A stretch of 64,000 bases of DNA, from NCBI RefSeq assembly GCF_014195505.1, contig NZ_JACIBV010000002.1:682001-746000 (forward strand). The letters run 5' to 3'. Position numbers and translations under genes: made by a program. Below the pieces are notes generated by a model. It had not been told where the DNA came from and ran no database searches. It was given only the letters and a program-made list of their open reading frames with translations. Of this stretch, positions 32,935-41,255 are shown piece by piece (positions within the stretch are counted from its first letter, which is position 1; every line of letters starts with the position of its first letter). Source of the DNA: Nonomuraea dietziae (lineage in GTDB: Bacteria; Actinomycetota; Actinomycetes; Streptosporangiales; Streptosporangiaceae).

Positions 32935-34605
32935 TCAGCCCGGCTCGCTGACCCTCCCTTCCCGCCACCTGCTGTAGCGCGTCTCGAAGGGGGAGGTCAG
33001 TCTCGTGCCGTCGTCGAGCAGGAAGTGCCAGGAGAGCTCGAAGGACTCCGGCCTGTTCTCTTCGTCCAGCGTGAGCACCCAGGACAGGGTGGTCCTGGCG
33101 AGCTGCCGCTCGGTGAACTCGTCGTTGTTGATCTCGCTGATCTGCCGCCAGAGCGAGGCCGGCGCCTTCGTGGTGGCCAGCACGCCGGAGTAACGGCGCT
33201 TGGACGCCGTCACGTTCTCCGTCAGCCTGGCCAGGTCGGCGACGATGCCCACCGCGCCCATCGCGTGCGCGCACCGGGCGTAGAGCATGATCGGCTCTTC
33301 CGCGGGGTTGTCCACGGCCTTGCCTTCGACGTGGTCGCTGTCGGCGAGCACCACGTGCTTGGTCAGCTCGAGGTGCTCGGCGGTGACCTTCATGTCCATG
33401 CGGGTGTCGAACGGCGAGGATCCCGCGCCGTGATCGTAGGACAGCCTCCCCGTCGCCTTGGTCGACCACGTGCCCTGCGAGATCCGGCCCTCGAAGGTGA
33501 AGTCGGCCATGGGCTTCGCGCCGACCGCCGCCTCCAGAGCCGCGGGAAGCTGCGCGGGCGTCGGCGCCCCGGCCATCGCGGTGACGGTGTCCGCCGTGGT
33601 GCCGGTGGCCGTCGGTGTGGCGGTGGGCGTCGGCGTGCCGGTGCCCACGGGTGTGCCTGACCGGTCACCGCCCCGCCACAGCACCACGCCCGCGGTCACC
33701 ACCGCCGCGGCGCAGACCGCTCCCCCCGCCGCCAGCAGCGCCCGCCGCGAGAGGACGGAGGAGCTCCGCTCCGCCGTCGGCCGCTCATGCACGGACCCGC
33801 CCCGTACGGCGCCGCCGTGGGCCGCCTCGGCGCCCTCGCGCAGCGCGGCGACCTCGTGGGCGGGCGCCCGCTCGCCCAGCAGCGCCAGCAGCAGGTCGCG
33901 GGCCGACGGCCGCCCTGCGGGATCCTTGGACAGGCAGCGCGCGACGATCCCACGCAGCGGTTCGGGCAGCTCACCCAGGTCGGGCTCGCTGTGCAGGATG
34001 CGGTAGGCGGTCGCGGCGAAGGTGTCGCTGCCGAATGGCGGCCGCCCGTTGGCGGCGTAGACCATCGTCGAGCCCCACGCGAACACGTCGGACGCGGGCC
34101 CCACCGGCAGGCCGCTGAACTGCTCGGGCGCCATGTAAGGCGGCGTGCCCGACGCGCCGTCCTTGGTGGCGGTGACGCCGACCAGCCTGGCGATGCCGAA
34201 GTCGATCACCCGCGGCCCGTCGGAGCCGATGAGCACGTTGGCCGGTTTGAAGTCGCGGTGCACGACGCCGGCCCGGTGGATGGCGGCCAGCGCCGTGGCC
34301 GTGCCGATGGCCAGGCGGGTCAGCGCCGCCCCTCGAACCGGGGCGACCGCCGCCAGCGCGGGGCCGTCGATGTACTCGCTGGCCACGTAGGGCGGCTGGT
34401 GGTCGAGATCGGCCCGCAGGAGGCGGGCCGTGCAGAACTCGTCGACCTGGCGGGCGGCGGCGACCTCGCGGGCGAAGGAGCGGTCGATCCCGCCGTTCAT
34501 GACCTTGACTGCGGCCAGCCCGCCGTGCTGGTCCTGCCCGAGGTAGACCGTGCCCTGCCCGCCCTGCCCGAGCTGACGGATGATCCGGTAAGGGCCGATG
34601 TCCAC
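32935..34605 (-). CDS. Transmembrane serine/threonine protein kinase with exported LolA/LppX-like domain
   Basis: 556 residues from the GTG at 34603-34605, preceded by GAGG; the kinase fold begins at once (VDIGPYRIIRQLGQGGQGTV), which supports this start over one 58 codons upstream. The Gly-rich loop is at residues 13-20, the ATP-binding Lys is Lys34 (AAVKVM), the catalytic loop is VVHRDFKPANVLI, then VIDFGIARL and MAPEQFSG. A single membrane span lies near residues 285-310 (LLAAGGAVCAAAVVTAGVVL). The external ~220 residues begin with a Thr/Pro linker and look like the LppX/LprG lipoprotein fold, so the ligand may be a lipid. Hanks-type kinases of this form are common sensors in actinobacteria. 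Confidence 0.9.
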   Translation of the reverse strand: MDIGPYRIIRQLGQGGQGTVYLGQDQHGGLAAVKVMNGGIDRSFAREVAAARQVDEFCTARLLRADLDHQPPYVASEYIDGPALAAVAPVRGAALTRLAIGTATALAAIHRAGVVHRDFKPANVLIGSDGPRVIDFGIARLVGVTATKDGASGTPPYMAPEQFSGLPVGPASDVFAWGSTMVYAANGRPPFGSDTFAATAYRILHSEPDLGELPEPLRGIVARCLSKDPAGRPSARDLLLALLGERAPAHEVAALREGAEAAHGGAVRGGSVHERPTAERSSSVLSRRALLAAGGAVCAAAVVTAGVVLWRGGDRSGTPVGTGTPTPTATPTATGTTADTVTAMAGAPTPAQLPAALEAAVGAKPMADFTFEGRISQGTWSTKATGRLSYDHGAGSSPFDTRMDMKVTAEHLELTKHVVLADSDHVEGKAVDNPAEEPIMLYARCAHAMGAVGIVADLARLTENVTASKRRYSGVLATTKAPASLWRQISEINNDEFTERQLARTTLSWVLTLDEENRPESFELSWHFLLDDGTRLTSPFETRYSRWREGRVSEPG

Positions 34606-34805
34606 GTATGCCTCACATGATCGAAATATGCGGCACGAGACTAGCCCACGACCACGGGTCGGCGGCAGAGCGCCCACGGCCCGAACCTGGCCACCGAAGA
34701 CCCTGGGCGCGCATCCTCGGTGCGTTGCGAGCCTGGCTTCCATCGGTGGAGTGAGAGCCGGGTTGAGCTCGGAACTCATGGCGAAATATCGGTGAACTTC
34801 GCGCC

Positions 34806-35909
34806 GTGCGCCTTATGGAGCTGGTGAGATGCGCCCACAATGTGGAGGTGTCTCTTCAGACTCCCCTGCTTCCCCCGCACGACCCGGAAGCTTCCGCCTC
34901 GGTCTCCCCAGTGGTCGATCTCGAGACCGGCGGTGTCATCGCGTTGCACGTGCCGCCAGGCGCCTCCGAGCTGGCCCCCGGCACTCTGCCCCTCCTCCTC
35001 GACCTGCCCACCCACATGGTCATCCGCGGTTCGGGAGCTCTCGCCCCGCTGCACGAGGCCCTCAGGAGGTCGGGCAGACGGCCGAGGGAGGTGATACTCA
35101 AGGTCCACGGCCCCTGTCAGGACGCCGACAGGCGGGCGCTGCTCGTCGGCCTCGACGGGCTGAGGGCGATCGGCCACCTCGTCGCCTTCGGCGGCATGGG
35201 GGTCGGCAGCCTGCCGATGGAGCTGGTCACCGAGGCCGCGCCGTACCTGATCGTGCTCGCCCCCGAGCTGGTGGCCAGGGTGCCGGACGACCACAGGCGA
35301 ACGGCAGTGGGCGAGGCGCTGGCGACGCTCGCGCGCGGGATCGGCGCGCACGTGCTGACCCCCGGCATCACCGGCGAGGCGCAGCTGGCCACGGTCAGGA
35401 GCTGGGGCGTACGGCTGGCCGAGGGCCCGCTCCTTCGTCCGGGCCCCGACGGGCGGGTGCGGGTGCCGCTGCCCGTGCGCAAGCCGTCGCGGACGGACCT
35501 CATGCTCGGCCCCAGGGTGCAGGAGCTGCTGCTGCCGGCGGTGACGCTGCCGGAGAGGGCGACGTCCGAGGAGGTGGTGGAGGCGTTCGGCACCGAGCCT
35601 TCGATCACCAGCGTGATCCTGGTGGACGAGTACCAGCGCCCCGAGGGCAGCCTGGACCGCAGCCGCTTCCTGCTGTCGATCGCCGGCCGCTACGGGCACG
35701 CCCTGCACGGCAAGAAGCCCGCGCTGCGCCTGGCCGATCCACCGAGAACGGTGCCCAGGACGACGCCCGCCATCGCCGCTATGCAGGTCGCGGGGCAGGA
35801 CAGCGCCCGCGTCTACGACGACCTGGTGGTGACGGACGAGGTGGGCAGGTGCCTCGGCGTCGTCAGGGTGAGCGACCTCATGCGCGCGGCCACCGGGCCG
35901 TATCGGTGA
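34806..35909 (+). CDS. Degenerate EAL-domain protein with C-terminal CBS-like region
   Basis: 367 residues from the GTG at 34806 (an ATG at 34815 is equally possible). Residues ~30-215 follow the plan of an EAL cyclic-di-GMP phosphodiesterase: PVVDLETGGVIALHVPPG where PxxxxxGxxxxxEALLR is expected, LVAFGGMGVGSLPMEL in place of the DDFGTGYSSL segment, and GVRLAEGPLLRPGPDG for the GxxxGQGYLFxxP end. The catalytic EAL Glu and the DD pair are missing, so it is probably a receptor or scaffold and not an enzyme. The C-terminal ~130 residues (VVTDEVGRCLGVVRVSDLM) look like part of a CBS pair. The 3' end overlaps the convergent gene by 32 bp. Confidence 0.72.
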   Translation: MRLMELVRCAHNVEVSLQTPLLPPHDPEASASVSPVVDLETGGVIALHVPPGASELAPGTLPLLLDLPTHMVIRGSGALAPLHEALRRSGRRPREVILKVHGPCQDADRRALLVGLDGLRAIGHLVAFGGMGVGSLPMELVTEAAPYLIVLAPELVARVPDDHRRTAVGEALATLARGIGAHVLTPGITGEAQLATVRSWGVRLAEGPLLRPGPDGRVRVPLPVRKPSRTDLMLGPRVQELLLPAVTLPERATSEEVVEAFGTEPSITSVILVDEYQRPEGSLDRSRFLLSIAGRYGHALHGKKPALRLADPPRTVPRTTPAIAAMQVAGQDSARVYDDLVVTDEVGRCLGVVRVSDLMRAATGPYR

Positions 35910-36261
35910 TCTGGGTGAAGCCGGCGATCAGCCCGTCCCTGAGCTTCAGGTCGTGGGCGAAGGCGGCCTCGAAGGGCTGACCCGTGGCCCGCGAGACGCC
36001 GCGGTAGTGCCCGAACACCACGACCCTGTCGTCACCGGCCCACACCTGCTCCTCGGGGACGGGCCTGGTGTCGTACGCGGCGAAGATGACGCCCCAGCAG
36101 CCGCCCAGGGCGCCGCGCGGTCCGTGGTGCTCGCCGCCGACACCCATCGGCATGCCGTCGCTCACCCTCAGGACCAGGTCGGGGTGGAGGGTGGCGGACA
36201 GCGCCGCGGCGTCGCCTGCCGCGAAGGCCTCGTAGAGGCGGTCCACAGTTTTAGAGATCAC
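35878..36261 (-). CDS. SnoaL-like/ketosteroid-isomerase-related protein
   Basis: 127 residues of the NTF2-like fold (TVDRLYEAFAAGDAAALSAT, then HPDLVLRVSDGMPMGVGGEH and VVVFGHYRGVSRATGQPFEA). The function of this subgroup is unknown. The start lies 11 bp inside the end of the TetR gene, so the two are translated from one message and the protein belongs to the TetR-controlled unit. Codon use is normal. Confidence 0.8.
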   Translation of the reverse strand: MISKTVDRLYEAFAAGDAAALSATLHPDLVLRVSDGMPMGVGGEHHGPRGALGGCWGVIFAAYDTRPVPEEQVWAGDDRVVVFGHYRGVSRATGQPFEAAFAHDLKLRDGLIAGFTQITDTARWPRA

Positions 36262-36832
36262 TCTCTAAAACTACCGCGAGGGCGGCGGTCTCCGCCAGCC
36301 GTACGGCGGAGCCTGGCACCGGCCGCCCGGCGAGCACGTGCCGTCGCACAGCCGCGACAGGCACGTCGACCAGCGCGAACGTGACTCTCTCCAGCGCCTG
36401 GCCGGGCAGCCGCGCGGCCAGGTCGCGCAGCGCGGAGGCGACCGCCGTGTTGAGCCCTTCGAGCTCCTCCCCCAGCTCGGACGGCCAGCGCTCGCGCAGC
36501 TCCGCCACGTTGTGCGCGAGCAGCAGCCGCGCCTCGTCAGGGTGCTCGGCGGCCCACCCGGCCACGTGCGAGGCCGCGGCGCGCACCGCCAGGGCGAGGT
36601 CGGGCTCGCGGGCGGCGAGCAGGAAGCCCTCCTGGAAGCGGCGCACCGCCCTGATCCACAGATGCGCGAGCAGCAGGTCGCGCGAGCCGTACCGGTGATA
36701 GACCGACCCGCTGGGCGCGCCGAGACGTGCGGCGATGGCCGTAACGGTGACGGCCTCGTGACCGCCCTCGGCGGCGAGGGCGGCGGCGGCGTCGAGGATC
36801 TGGTCGGCCGCGAACTTGGCTGGTCGTCCCAC
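36251..36832 (-). CDS. TetR-family transcriptional regulator
   Basis: 193 residues. The N-terminal helix-turn-helix (VTAIAARLGAPSGSVYHRYG, residues ~30-49) is typical of TetR proteins; the C-terminal helical ligand domain is not assigned. It is divergent from the PLP lipoprotein gene across only 30 bp, and that gap holds the palindrome GCACG-N4-CGTGC. Autoregulation and control of both flanking transcripts is likely. The downstream SnoaL-like gene overlaps by 11 bp. Confidence 0.88.
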   Translation of the reverse strand: MGRPAKFAADQILDAAAALAAEGGHEAVTVTAIAARLGAPSGSVYHRYGSRDLLLAHLWIRAVRRFQEGFLLAAREPDLALAVRAAASHVAGWAAEHPDEARLLLAHNVAELRERWPSELGEELEGLNTAVASALRDLAARLPGQALERVTFALVDVPVAAVRRHVLAGRPVPGSAVRLAETAALAVVLESDL

Positions 36833-36836
36833 ATCG

Positions 36837-36850
36837 GCACGTTAGCGTGC
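36837..36850. promoter_or_regulatory. Candidate TetR operator in the 30-bp divergent gap
   Basis: GCACG (36837-36841) and CGTGC (36846-36850) form a perfect inverted repeat with a 4-nt centre, between the two start codons. With such a short gap, binding would affect both genes. Confidence 0.45.
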
Positions 36851-36862
36851 TAGAAGGGAATC

Positions 36863-38140
36863 GTGCTGAACAGGCGGACGCTGCTGCTGGGCGGGGCGAG
36901 CGCGACCCTCGCGGGCTGCACCACCACGACCCCGACGACTACTCGCACCACGCCACCGAAGGAGGGCTGGGAGGCCGTGCGCGCCCAGTTCGCCCTCGAC
37001 CCCGAGATCGCCAATTTCGCGGCCTTCGTCCTGGCCGCCCATCCCGCCCCCGTACGGCAGGCCATCCAGCGCCACCGCGACGCCCTCGACGCCGACACCG
37101 CCGGATATCTCGAGGCGGAGGACCGCGAGGCCGCCACCAGGGCCGCCGCCGAACGCTTCGTCGGCGCCGAGGAGGGCGAGGTGGCGCTGACCGACAGCAC
37201 CACGATGGCGCTGAGCCTGCTCTACTCCGGCCTGCGCCTGCGTCCAGGGCAGGAGGTGCTCACCACCGAGCACGACTTCATGGCCACCCACGACAACCTG
37301 CGCATGCTCGCCGAGCGCACCGGTGCGAAGGTCCACAGGGTGCGCCTGTACGACGATGCGGCCAAGGCGAGCGCCGACCAGATCGTGAGCGCGATCAGGG
37401 CCGGCCTCACGCCGCGCACCAGGATCGTCGCCGTCACCTGGGTGCACTCGAGCACCGGGGTGCGGCTGCCGATCCGCGCCATCGCCGACGCGCTCGCCGA
37501 GGCCAACCGCGGCCGCGACGAGCGCGACAGGGCGCTGCTGTGCGTCGACGGCGTGCACGGCTTCGGCGCTCTGGCCGACTCCGTCGCCGACCTGGGCTGC
37601 GACTTCCTGGCCACCGGCACCCACAAGTGGCTGTTCGGCCCGCGCGGCACCGGCATCCTGTACGGCAGGCAGTGGGAGAGCGTCGCCCCGATCGTCCCGA
37701 GCTTCAGCAACCAGACCTTCCGCGCCTGGTTCGGCCGCACCGCCCCCACGGGCCCAGGAGGGATCATCAACACCCCCGGCGGCTACAAGGCCTACGAGCA
37801 CCGCTGGGCGATGGCCGAGGCCTTCGCCTTCCAGACCTCGATCGGCAAGGACAAGATCGAGGCGCGGACGCTGGAGCTGGCCACCCGCCTCAAGGAGGGC
37901 CTGGCCGCCGACCCGCGGGTGCGGCTGATCACCCCGATGAGCGCGCAGCTGTCGGCGGGTCTGGTCTGCTGCGAGATCGACGGCGTCACGCCCTTCCAGG
38001 CGGTCGAGCGCCTGCGCGCCCAGCGCATCCTCACCAGTACCACGCCCTACCTACAGGTCTACCTCCGCTTCGGCACCTCGATCCTGACCAGCCCCGAGCA
38101 GGTCGACAGGGCCGTGAAGGCCGTGGCCGCGCTCCGATGA
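36863..38140 (+). CDS. Predicted Tat-exported lipoprotein with class V aminotransferase (PLP) fold
   Basis: 425 residues from the GTG at 36863, preceded by GAAGGGA. The N terminus MLNRRTLLLGGASATLAGC has a twin-Arg pair followed by a hydrophobic stretch and a lipobox (LAGC, Cys19), then a Thr/Pro tether. The rest is a complete class V aminotransferase domain of the isopenicillin-N-epimerase/cysteine-desulfurase type: TDSTTMALSLLYSGL, HSSTGVRLPI, CVDGVHGFGAL, and the PLP Lys in TGTHKWLFGPRGTG near residue 256. Tat export fits a cofactor-loaded enzyme. Racemase, epimerase or lyase activity outside the membrane is possible; the substrate is unknown. Confidence 0.85.
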   Translation: MLNRRTLLLGGASATLAGCTTTTPTTTRTTPPKEGWEAVRAQFALDPEIANFAAFVLAAHPAPVRQAIQRHRDALDADTAGYLEAEDREAATRAAAERFVGAEEGEVALTDSTTMALSLLYSGLRLRPGQEVLTTEHDFMATHDNLRMLAERTGAKVHRVRLYDDAAKASADQIVSAIRAGLTPRTRIVAVTWVHSSTGVRLPIRAIADALAEANRGRDERDRALLCVDGVHGFGALADSVADLGCDFLATGTHKWLFGPRGTGILYGRQWESVAPIVPSFSNQTFRAWFGRTAPTGPGGIINTPGGYKAYEHRWAMAEAFAFQTSIGKDKIEARTLELATRLKEGLAADPRVRLITPMSAQLSAGLVCCEIDGVTPFQAVERLRAQRILTSTTPYLQVYLRFGTSILTSPEQVDRAVKAVAALR

Positions 38141-38158
38141 GAGCTGCGCGGCCATCTG

Positions 38159-38851
38159 TCAGACGAGCCTGGTCACCCCGCCGGAGTCGAGGTCGTAGCG
38201 GGCGCCCACCACGTGCGGGAGCAGCGGGCGCAGCCTGGCGACCGTGTCGCGGGTGTGGGCGGTGATCATCCGCTCGATGTCGGGGGTGTAGACCCCGCGC
38301 AGCGCCTCGACGATGCGCTGCAGGTCTCCGGGCAGCGTGACGCGGTCGCGGATGGCGTGGGCGGCGGCGGTGACCGCGCCGCAGCGCTGGTGGCCGAGCA
38401 CCACGACGAGGGGGACGCCCAGCTCCTCGGGGCCGTACTCGACGGCGCCCAGCACCAGGGGGTCGAGGGTGTGCGCCGCCGTCCGCACCACCAGCAGGTC
38501 GCCGACGCCCACGTCGAAGACGACCTCGGGCGGCACTCTGGAGTCGATGCAGGACAGCACGACGGCGTAGGGATGCTGGCTCGTGGCGACGTAGCGCCTG
38601 CGGGAGGGGTCCTGGTGGGGATGGCGGGCCCTGCCCACCATCCAGCGCCTGTTGCCCGCCGACAGCGCCGCCCAGGCCCGCTCCGCGCTCACGGGCTCCC
38701 GCAGCTCGCGGGGCGCGCGGCGCTCGGGCACGGCGGGCACCGCGCGGCCGAAGGCGACCCCGCCCACGAAGCCGGCGCCTGACAGGGCGGCGCCCCCGAC
38801 GAGGGTGCCGCCGACCAGCACCCGCCGGCGGGAGATCAGTTCGTCACGCAC
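38159..38851 (-). CDS. Beta-class carbonic anhydrase with Tat signal
   Basis: 230 residues. The N terminus MRDELISRRRVLVGGTLVGG is a twin-arginine signal, so the enzyme should act outside the membrane. Zinc ligands are seen in VVLSCIDSRVPPE (Cys and Asp near residue 99) and GHQRCGAVTAAAH (His and Cys near residue 155). It interconverts CO2 and bicarbonate. It ends 19 bp from the convergent PLP lipoprotein gene; both are predicted Tat substrates. Confidence 0.9.
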   Translation of the reverse strand: MRDELISRRRVLVGGTLVGGAALSGAGFVGGVAFGRAVPAVPERRAPRELREPVSAERAWAALSAGNRRWMVGRARHPHQDPSRRRYVATSQHPYAVVLSCIDSRVPPEVVFDVGVGDLLVVRTAAHTLDPLVLGAVEYGPEELGVPLVVVLGHQRCGAVTAAAHAIRDRVTLPGDLQRIVEALRGVYTPDIERMITAHTRDTVARLRPLLPHVVGARYDLDSGGVTRLV

Positions 38852-38884
38852 GGTGACGAGAATGGTACTCCCCGCGCCCGGGCG

Positions 38885-39730
38885 CTATAGCCTGCAGGCG
38901 TAGATGTCCGTGACCAGGATGGCGCGGGCGCCGATCTCCCAGAGCTGGTCCATCACCTGCTGGTGCCCCCTGCGCGGCACCATCGTGCGGACGGCCACCC
39001 ATCCCTCGCGGTGCAGCGGCGAGATGGTCGGCCCCTCCATGCCGGGCGTGAGCTTGCTGGCCTGCTCGATCTGCTCGGCGCGGATGTCGTAGTCCATCAG
39101 CACGTAGTCGCGGGCGTGGATGACGCCCTGCAGGCGGCGCACGAGCTGCTGGGTGCCCGGCGTGTCGGTGGCGCCGTGCCGCCTGATCAGCACCGCCTCG
39201 GAGCGCATGATCGGCTCGCCGAACACCTCGAGGCCGACGTTGCGCAGCGTGGTGCCGGTCTCGACCACGTCGGCGACGGCGTCGGCGACGCCGAGGTGGA
39301 TGGCGGTCTCGACCGCGCCGTCGAGCTTGATGACGCGGGCGTCGACACCGCTCTCCGACAGGTACTTCTCCAGCAGCCCCGCGTAGGAGGTCGCGATGCG
39401 CAGGCCGTCGAGGTCCTGCACGGAGGACATGGCGCCCGCCTTGGCGGCCAGGCGGAAGGTGGAGCCGCCGAAGCCCAGCGGCAACATCTCCTCCACCGGC
39501 GCGCCCGAGTCGAAGAGCATGTCGCGCCCGGTGATGCCGGCGTCGAGCGTGCCCTCGCCGACGTAGACGGCGATGTCACGCGGGCGCAGGAAGAACAGCT
39601 CGCAGTCGTTGTCGGGGTCGACGACGACCAGCTCCTTGCTGTCCTTCCTGGTGCGGTAGCCGGCTTCCTTGAGCATGGTGGCGGCGGCCTCGTTGAGGGC
39701 GCCCTTGTTGGGTACGGCCAGCCGTAGCAT
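38885..39730 (-). CDS. hisG: ATP phosphoribosyltransferase (long form)
   Basis: 281 residues from the ATG at 39728-39730, preceded by GAAAGG. It catalyses the first step of histidine synthesis, joining ATP to PRPP. Motifs: MLRLAVPNKGALNEAA at the start, EGTLDAGITGRDML, and the PRPP-binding DAVADVVETGTTLRNVGL near residues 155-172. The C-terminal ~75 residues (MEGPTISPLHREGWVAVRTM) are the ACT-like domain of the long form, which allows histidine feedback inhibition. It follows hisE by 13 bp on the same strand; the rest of the his genes are not in the window. Confidence 0.96.
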   Translation of the reverse strand: MLRLAVPNKGALNEAAATMLKEAGYRTRKDSKELVVVDPDNDCELFFLRPRDIAVYVGEGTLDAGITGRDMLFDSGAPVEEMLPLGFGGSTFRLAAKAGAMSSVQDLDGLRIATSYAGLLEKYLSESGVDARVIKLDGAVETAIHLGVADAVADVVETGTTLRNVGLEVFGEPIMRSEAVLIRRHGATDTPGTQQLVRRLQGVIHARDYVLMDYDIRAEQIEQASKLTPGMEGPTISPLHREGWVAVRTMVPRRGHQQVMDQLWEIGARAILVTDIYACRL

Positions 39731-39743
39731 CGTGGCGAACCTT

Positions 39744-40007
39744 TCAGAGGTACTTGTAGACCTGGTCGAGCCCGATGCCACGGGCGATCATGAGGCACTG
39801 CACGTGGTAGAGCAGCTGGGAGATCTCCTCGGCGGCGCGGTCGTCGGACTCGTGCTCGGCGGCCATCCAGCTCTCGGCGGCCTCCTCGACGACCTTCTTG
39901 CCGATGGCATGGACGCCGGCGTCGAGCGCGGCCACGGTGCCAGAGCCCTCGGGCCTGGTGTGTGCCTTGTCGGACAGCTCGGCGAACAGCTCATCGAAGG
40001 TCTTCAT
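39744..40007 (-). CDS. hisE: Phosphoribosyl-ATP pyrophosphatase
   Basis: 87 residues, the normal size of a stand-alone HisE. It removes pyrophosphate from phosphoribosyl-ATP, the second step of histidine synthesis. The all-alpha NTP-pyrophosphatase motif is visible as KKVVEEAAESWMAAEHES and EISQLLYHVQCLM, with the metal-binding acidic residues. It is first in the hisE-hisG pair, an order common in actinobacteria. The start ATG at 40007 has GAGAGA upstream. Confidence 0.95.
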   Translation of the reverse strand: MKTFDELFAELSDKAHTRPEGSGTVAALDAGVHAIGKKVVEEAAESWMAAEHESDDRAAEEISQLLYHVQCLMIARGIGLDQVYKYL

Positions 40008-40055
40008 GATCTCTCTCGGTGCTCGGCAGATGTGCTCTGTTCAGACTATCCGCCC

Positions 40056-41159
40056 TCAGGCCCCACGACCCTGCGCGTCCGCCACCCGAGACGGCTGCGC
40101 CCAGAAGATCGTGCCGGGGCCGCGCAGCTCGACGCCGCCGGCCGAGCCGCGCGAGAACGCCGACTCGCCCGCGCGCAGCAGCCTGCCGTCGACGGCCACC
40201 TCGCCCGCCGTGCAGACGAGGACGCGGGGAAGCCCGCCCTCCAGGCGCGTGTCAGGAGCCTCGAGGCGGCCGAGCGCGAACTCGGGGACCGGCACGCTGT
40301 AGAGCCCGTCGACGGCCTCGACCCGCAGCGGCTGGGCGGCGGCGTCGGTGACGCGCAGCAGTTCGTCGACGTCGATCGGCTTGCTGGTCAGCCCGGCGCG
40401 CAGCACGTTGTCCGAGCCGCCCATGATCTCCACGCCGAACCCGCTCACGTAGGCGTGCAGCACCCCCGCGCCGAGGAACAGCGCCTCGCCGGGCCGCAGG
40501 TCGTGCCGGTTCATCAGCAGAGGGGCCAGCACGGCGGGGTCGTCGGGGTACTGCTCGGCCAGGCGCGTCACGAGGTCGTGGCCGAGCCGCTCCGCCGCGG
40601 CCACGACGGCCTCGACCAGCCTCTTGCGCTCGGGCCACTCCAGCAGCAGCCGCAGCGCGCCCGCCGTGTCGCCCGCGCGCAGCCGCGCCACGACCGGCTC
40701 CAGCTCGGCCACCTCGAGCTCGGCCAGCAGCCGCGCCGCCTCCTGCGGGGCGCGGAAGCCGGCCAGGCCGCTGAACGGCGTCAGCGCGCAGATCAGCTCG
40801 GGCTTGGGATAGGCGTCGACGTAGGCGCCGCGCGCGTGGCCCGCCTCGGCCTGCTCGGCCGAGGGGTGCACCTGCAGCGACAGCACGCTGTCGACCGCGA
40901 TCAGCTTCAGCAGGTACGGCAGGCGCGCCCCGAACCGGGCGAGCGTCTCGGCGCCGAGCTCGCCCTCGGGGTCGTCGGCGATCGCCTCGTCGAGCGTGCG
41001 GCCTCGCTCCACCAGCAGGGAGGGCCCGGAGGGGTGGGCGCCGAGCCACATCTCCGCCTCGGGCTCGGGCGAGGGGCTCGGACGCCCCGTCAGCGTCGCG
41101 ATGGCGGTGTGCGAACCCCAGGCGTAGTGCTTGACGGGGTTGGAAAGCAGCTCTGTCAC
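40056..41159 (-). CDS. manA: Mannose-6-phosphate isomerase, class I
   Basis: 367 residues from the GTG at 41157-41159 (MTELLSNPVKHYAWGSHTAI); an in-frame ATG upstream adds 18 residues without family similarity. This zinc enzyme interconverts mannose-6-phosphate and fructose-6-phosphate in the cytosol. Zinc-site motifs are LSLQVHPSAEQAEAGH, PKPELICALTPF and LHAYVSGFGVEIMGGSDNVL. It lies on the same strand as the GH2 beta-mannosidase, 96 bp away, so released mannose could feed into it after phosphorylation. Confidence 0.94.
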   Translation of the reverse strand: MTELLSNPVKHYAWGSHTAIATLTGRPSPSPEPEAEMWLGAHPSGPSLLVERGRTLDEAIADDPEGELGAETLARFGARLPYLLKLIAVDSVLSLQVHPSAEQAEAGHARGAYVDAYPKPELICALTPFSGLAGFRAPQEAARLLAELEVAELEPVVARLRAGDTAGALRLLLEWPERKRLVEAVVAAAERLGHDLVTRLAEQYPDDPAVLAPLLMNRHDLRPGEALFLGAGVLHAYVSGFGVEIMGGSDNVLRAGLTSKPIDVDELLRVTDAAAQPLRVEAVDGLYSVPVPEFALGRLEAPDTRLEGGLPRVLVCTAGEVAVDGRLLRAGESAFSRGSAGGVELRGPGTIFWAQPSRVADAQGRGA

Positions 41160-41255
41160 AACGTCTCCGAATGCGCGGGGGCGGCCGAGGTCGAGACTAT
41201 CGCGCCGCCCCAACCTGGTGAACCGGGTAAGTACCTCCTGGCTCCCTCCGGCCCC

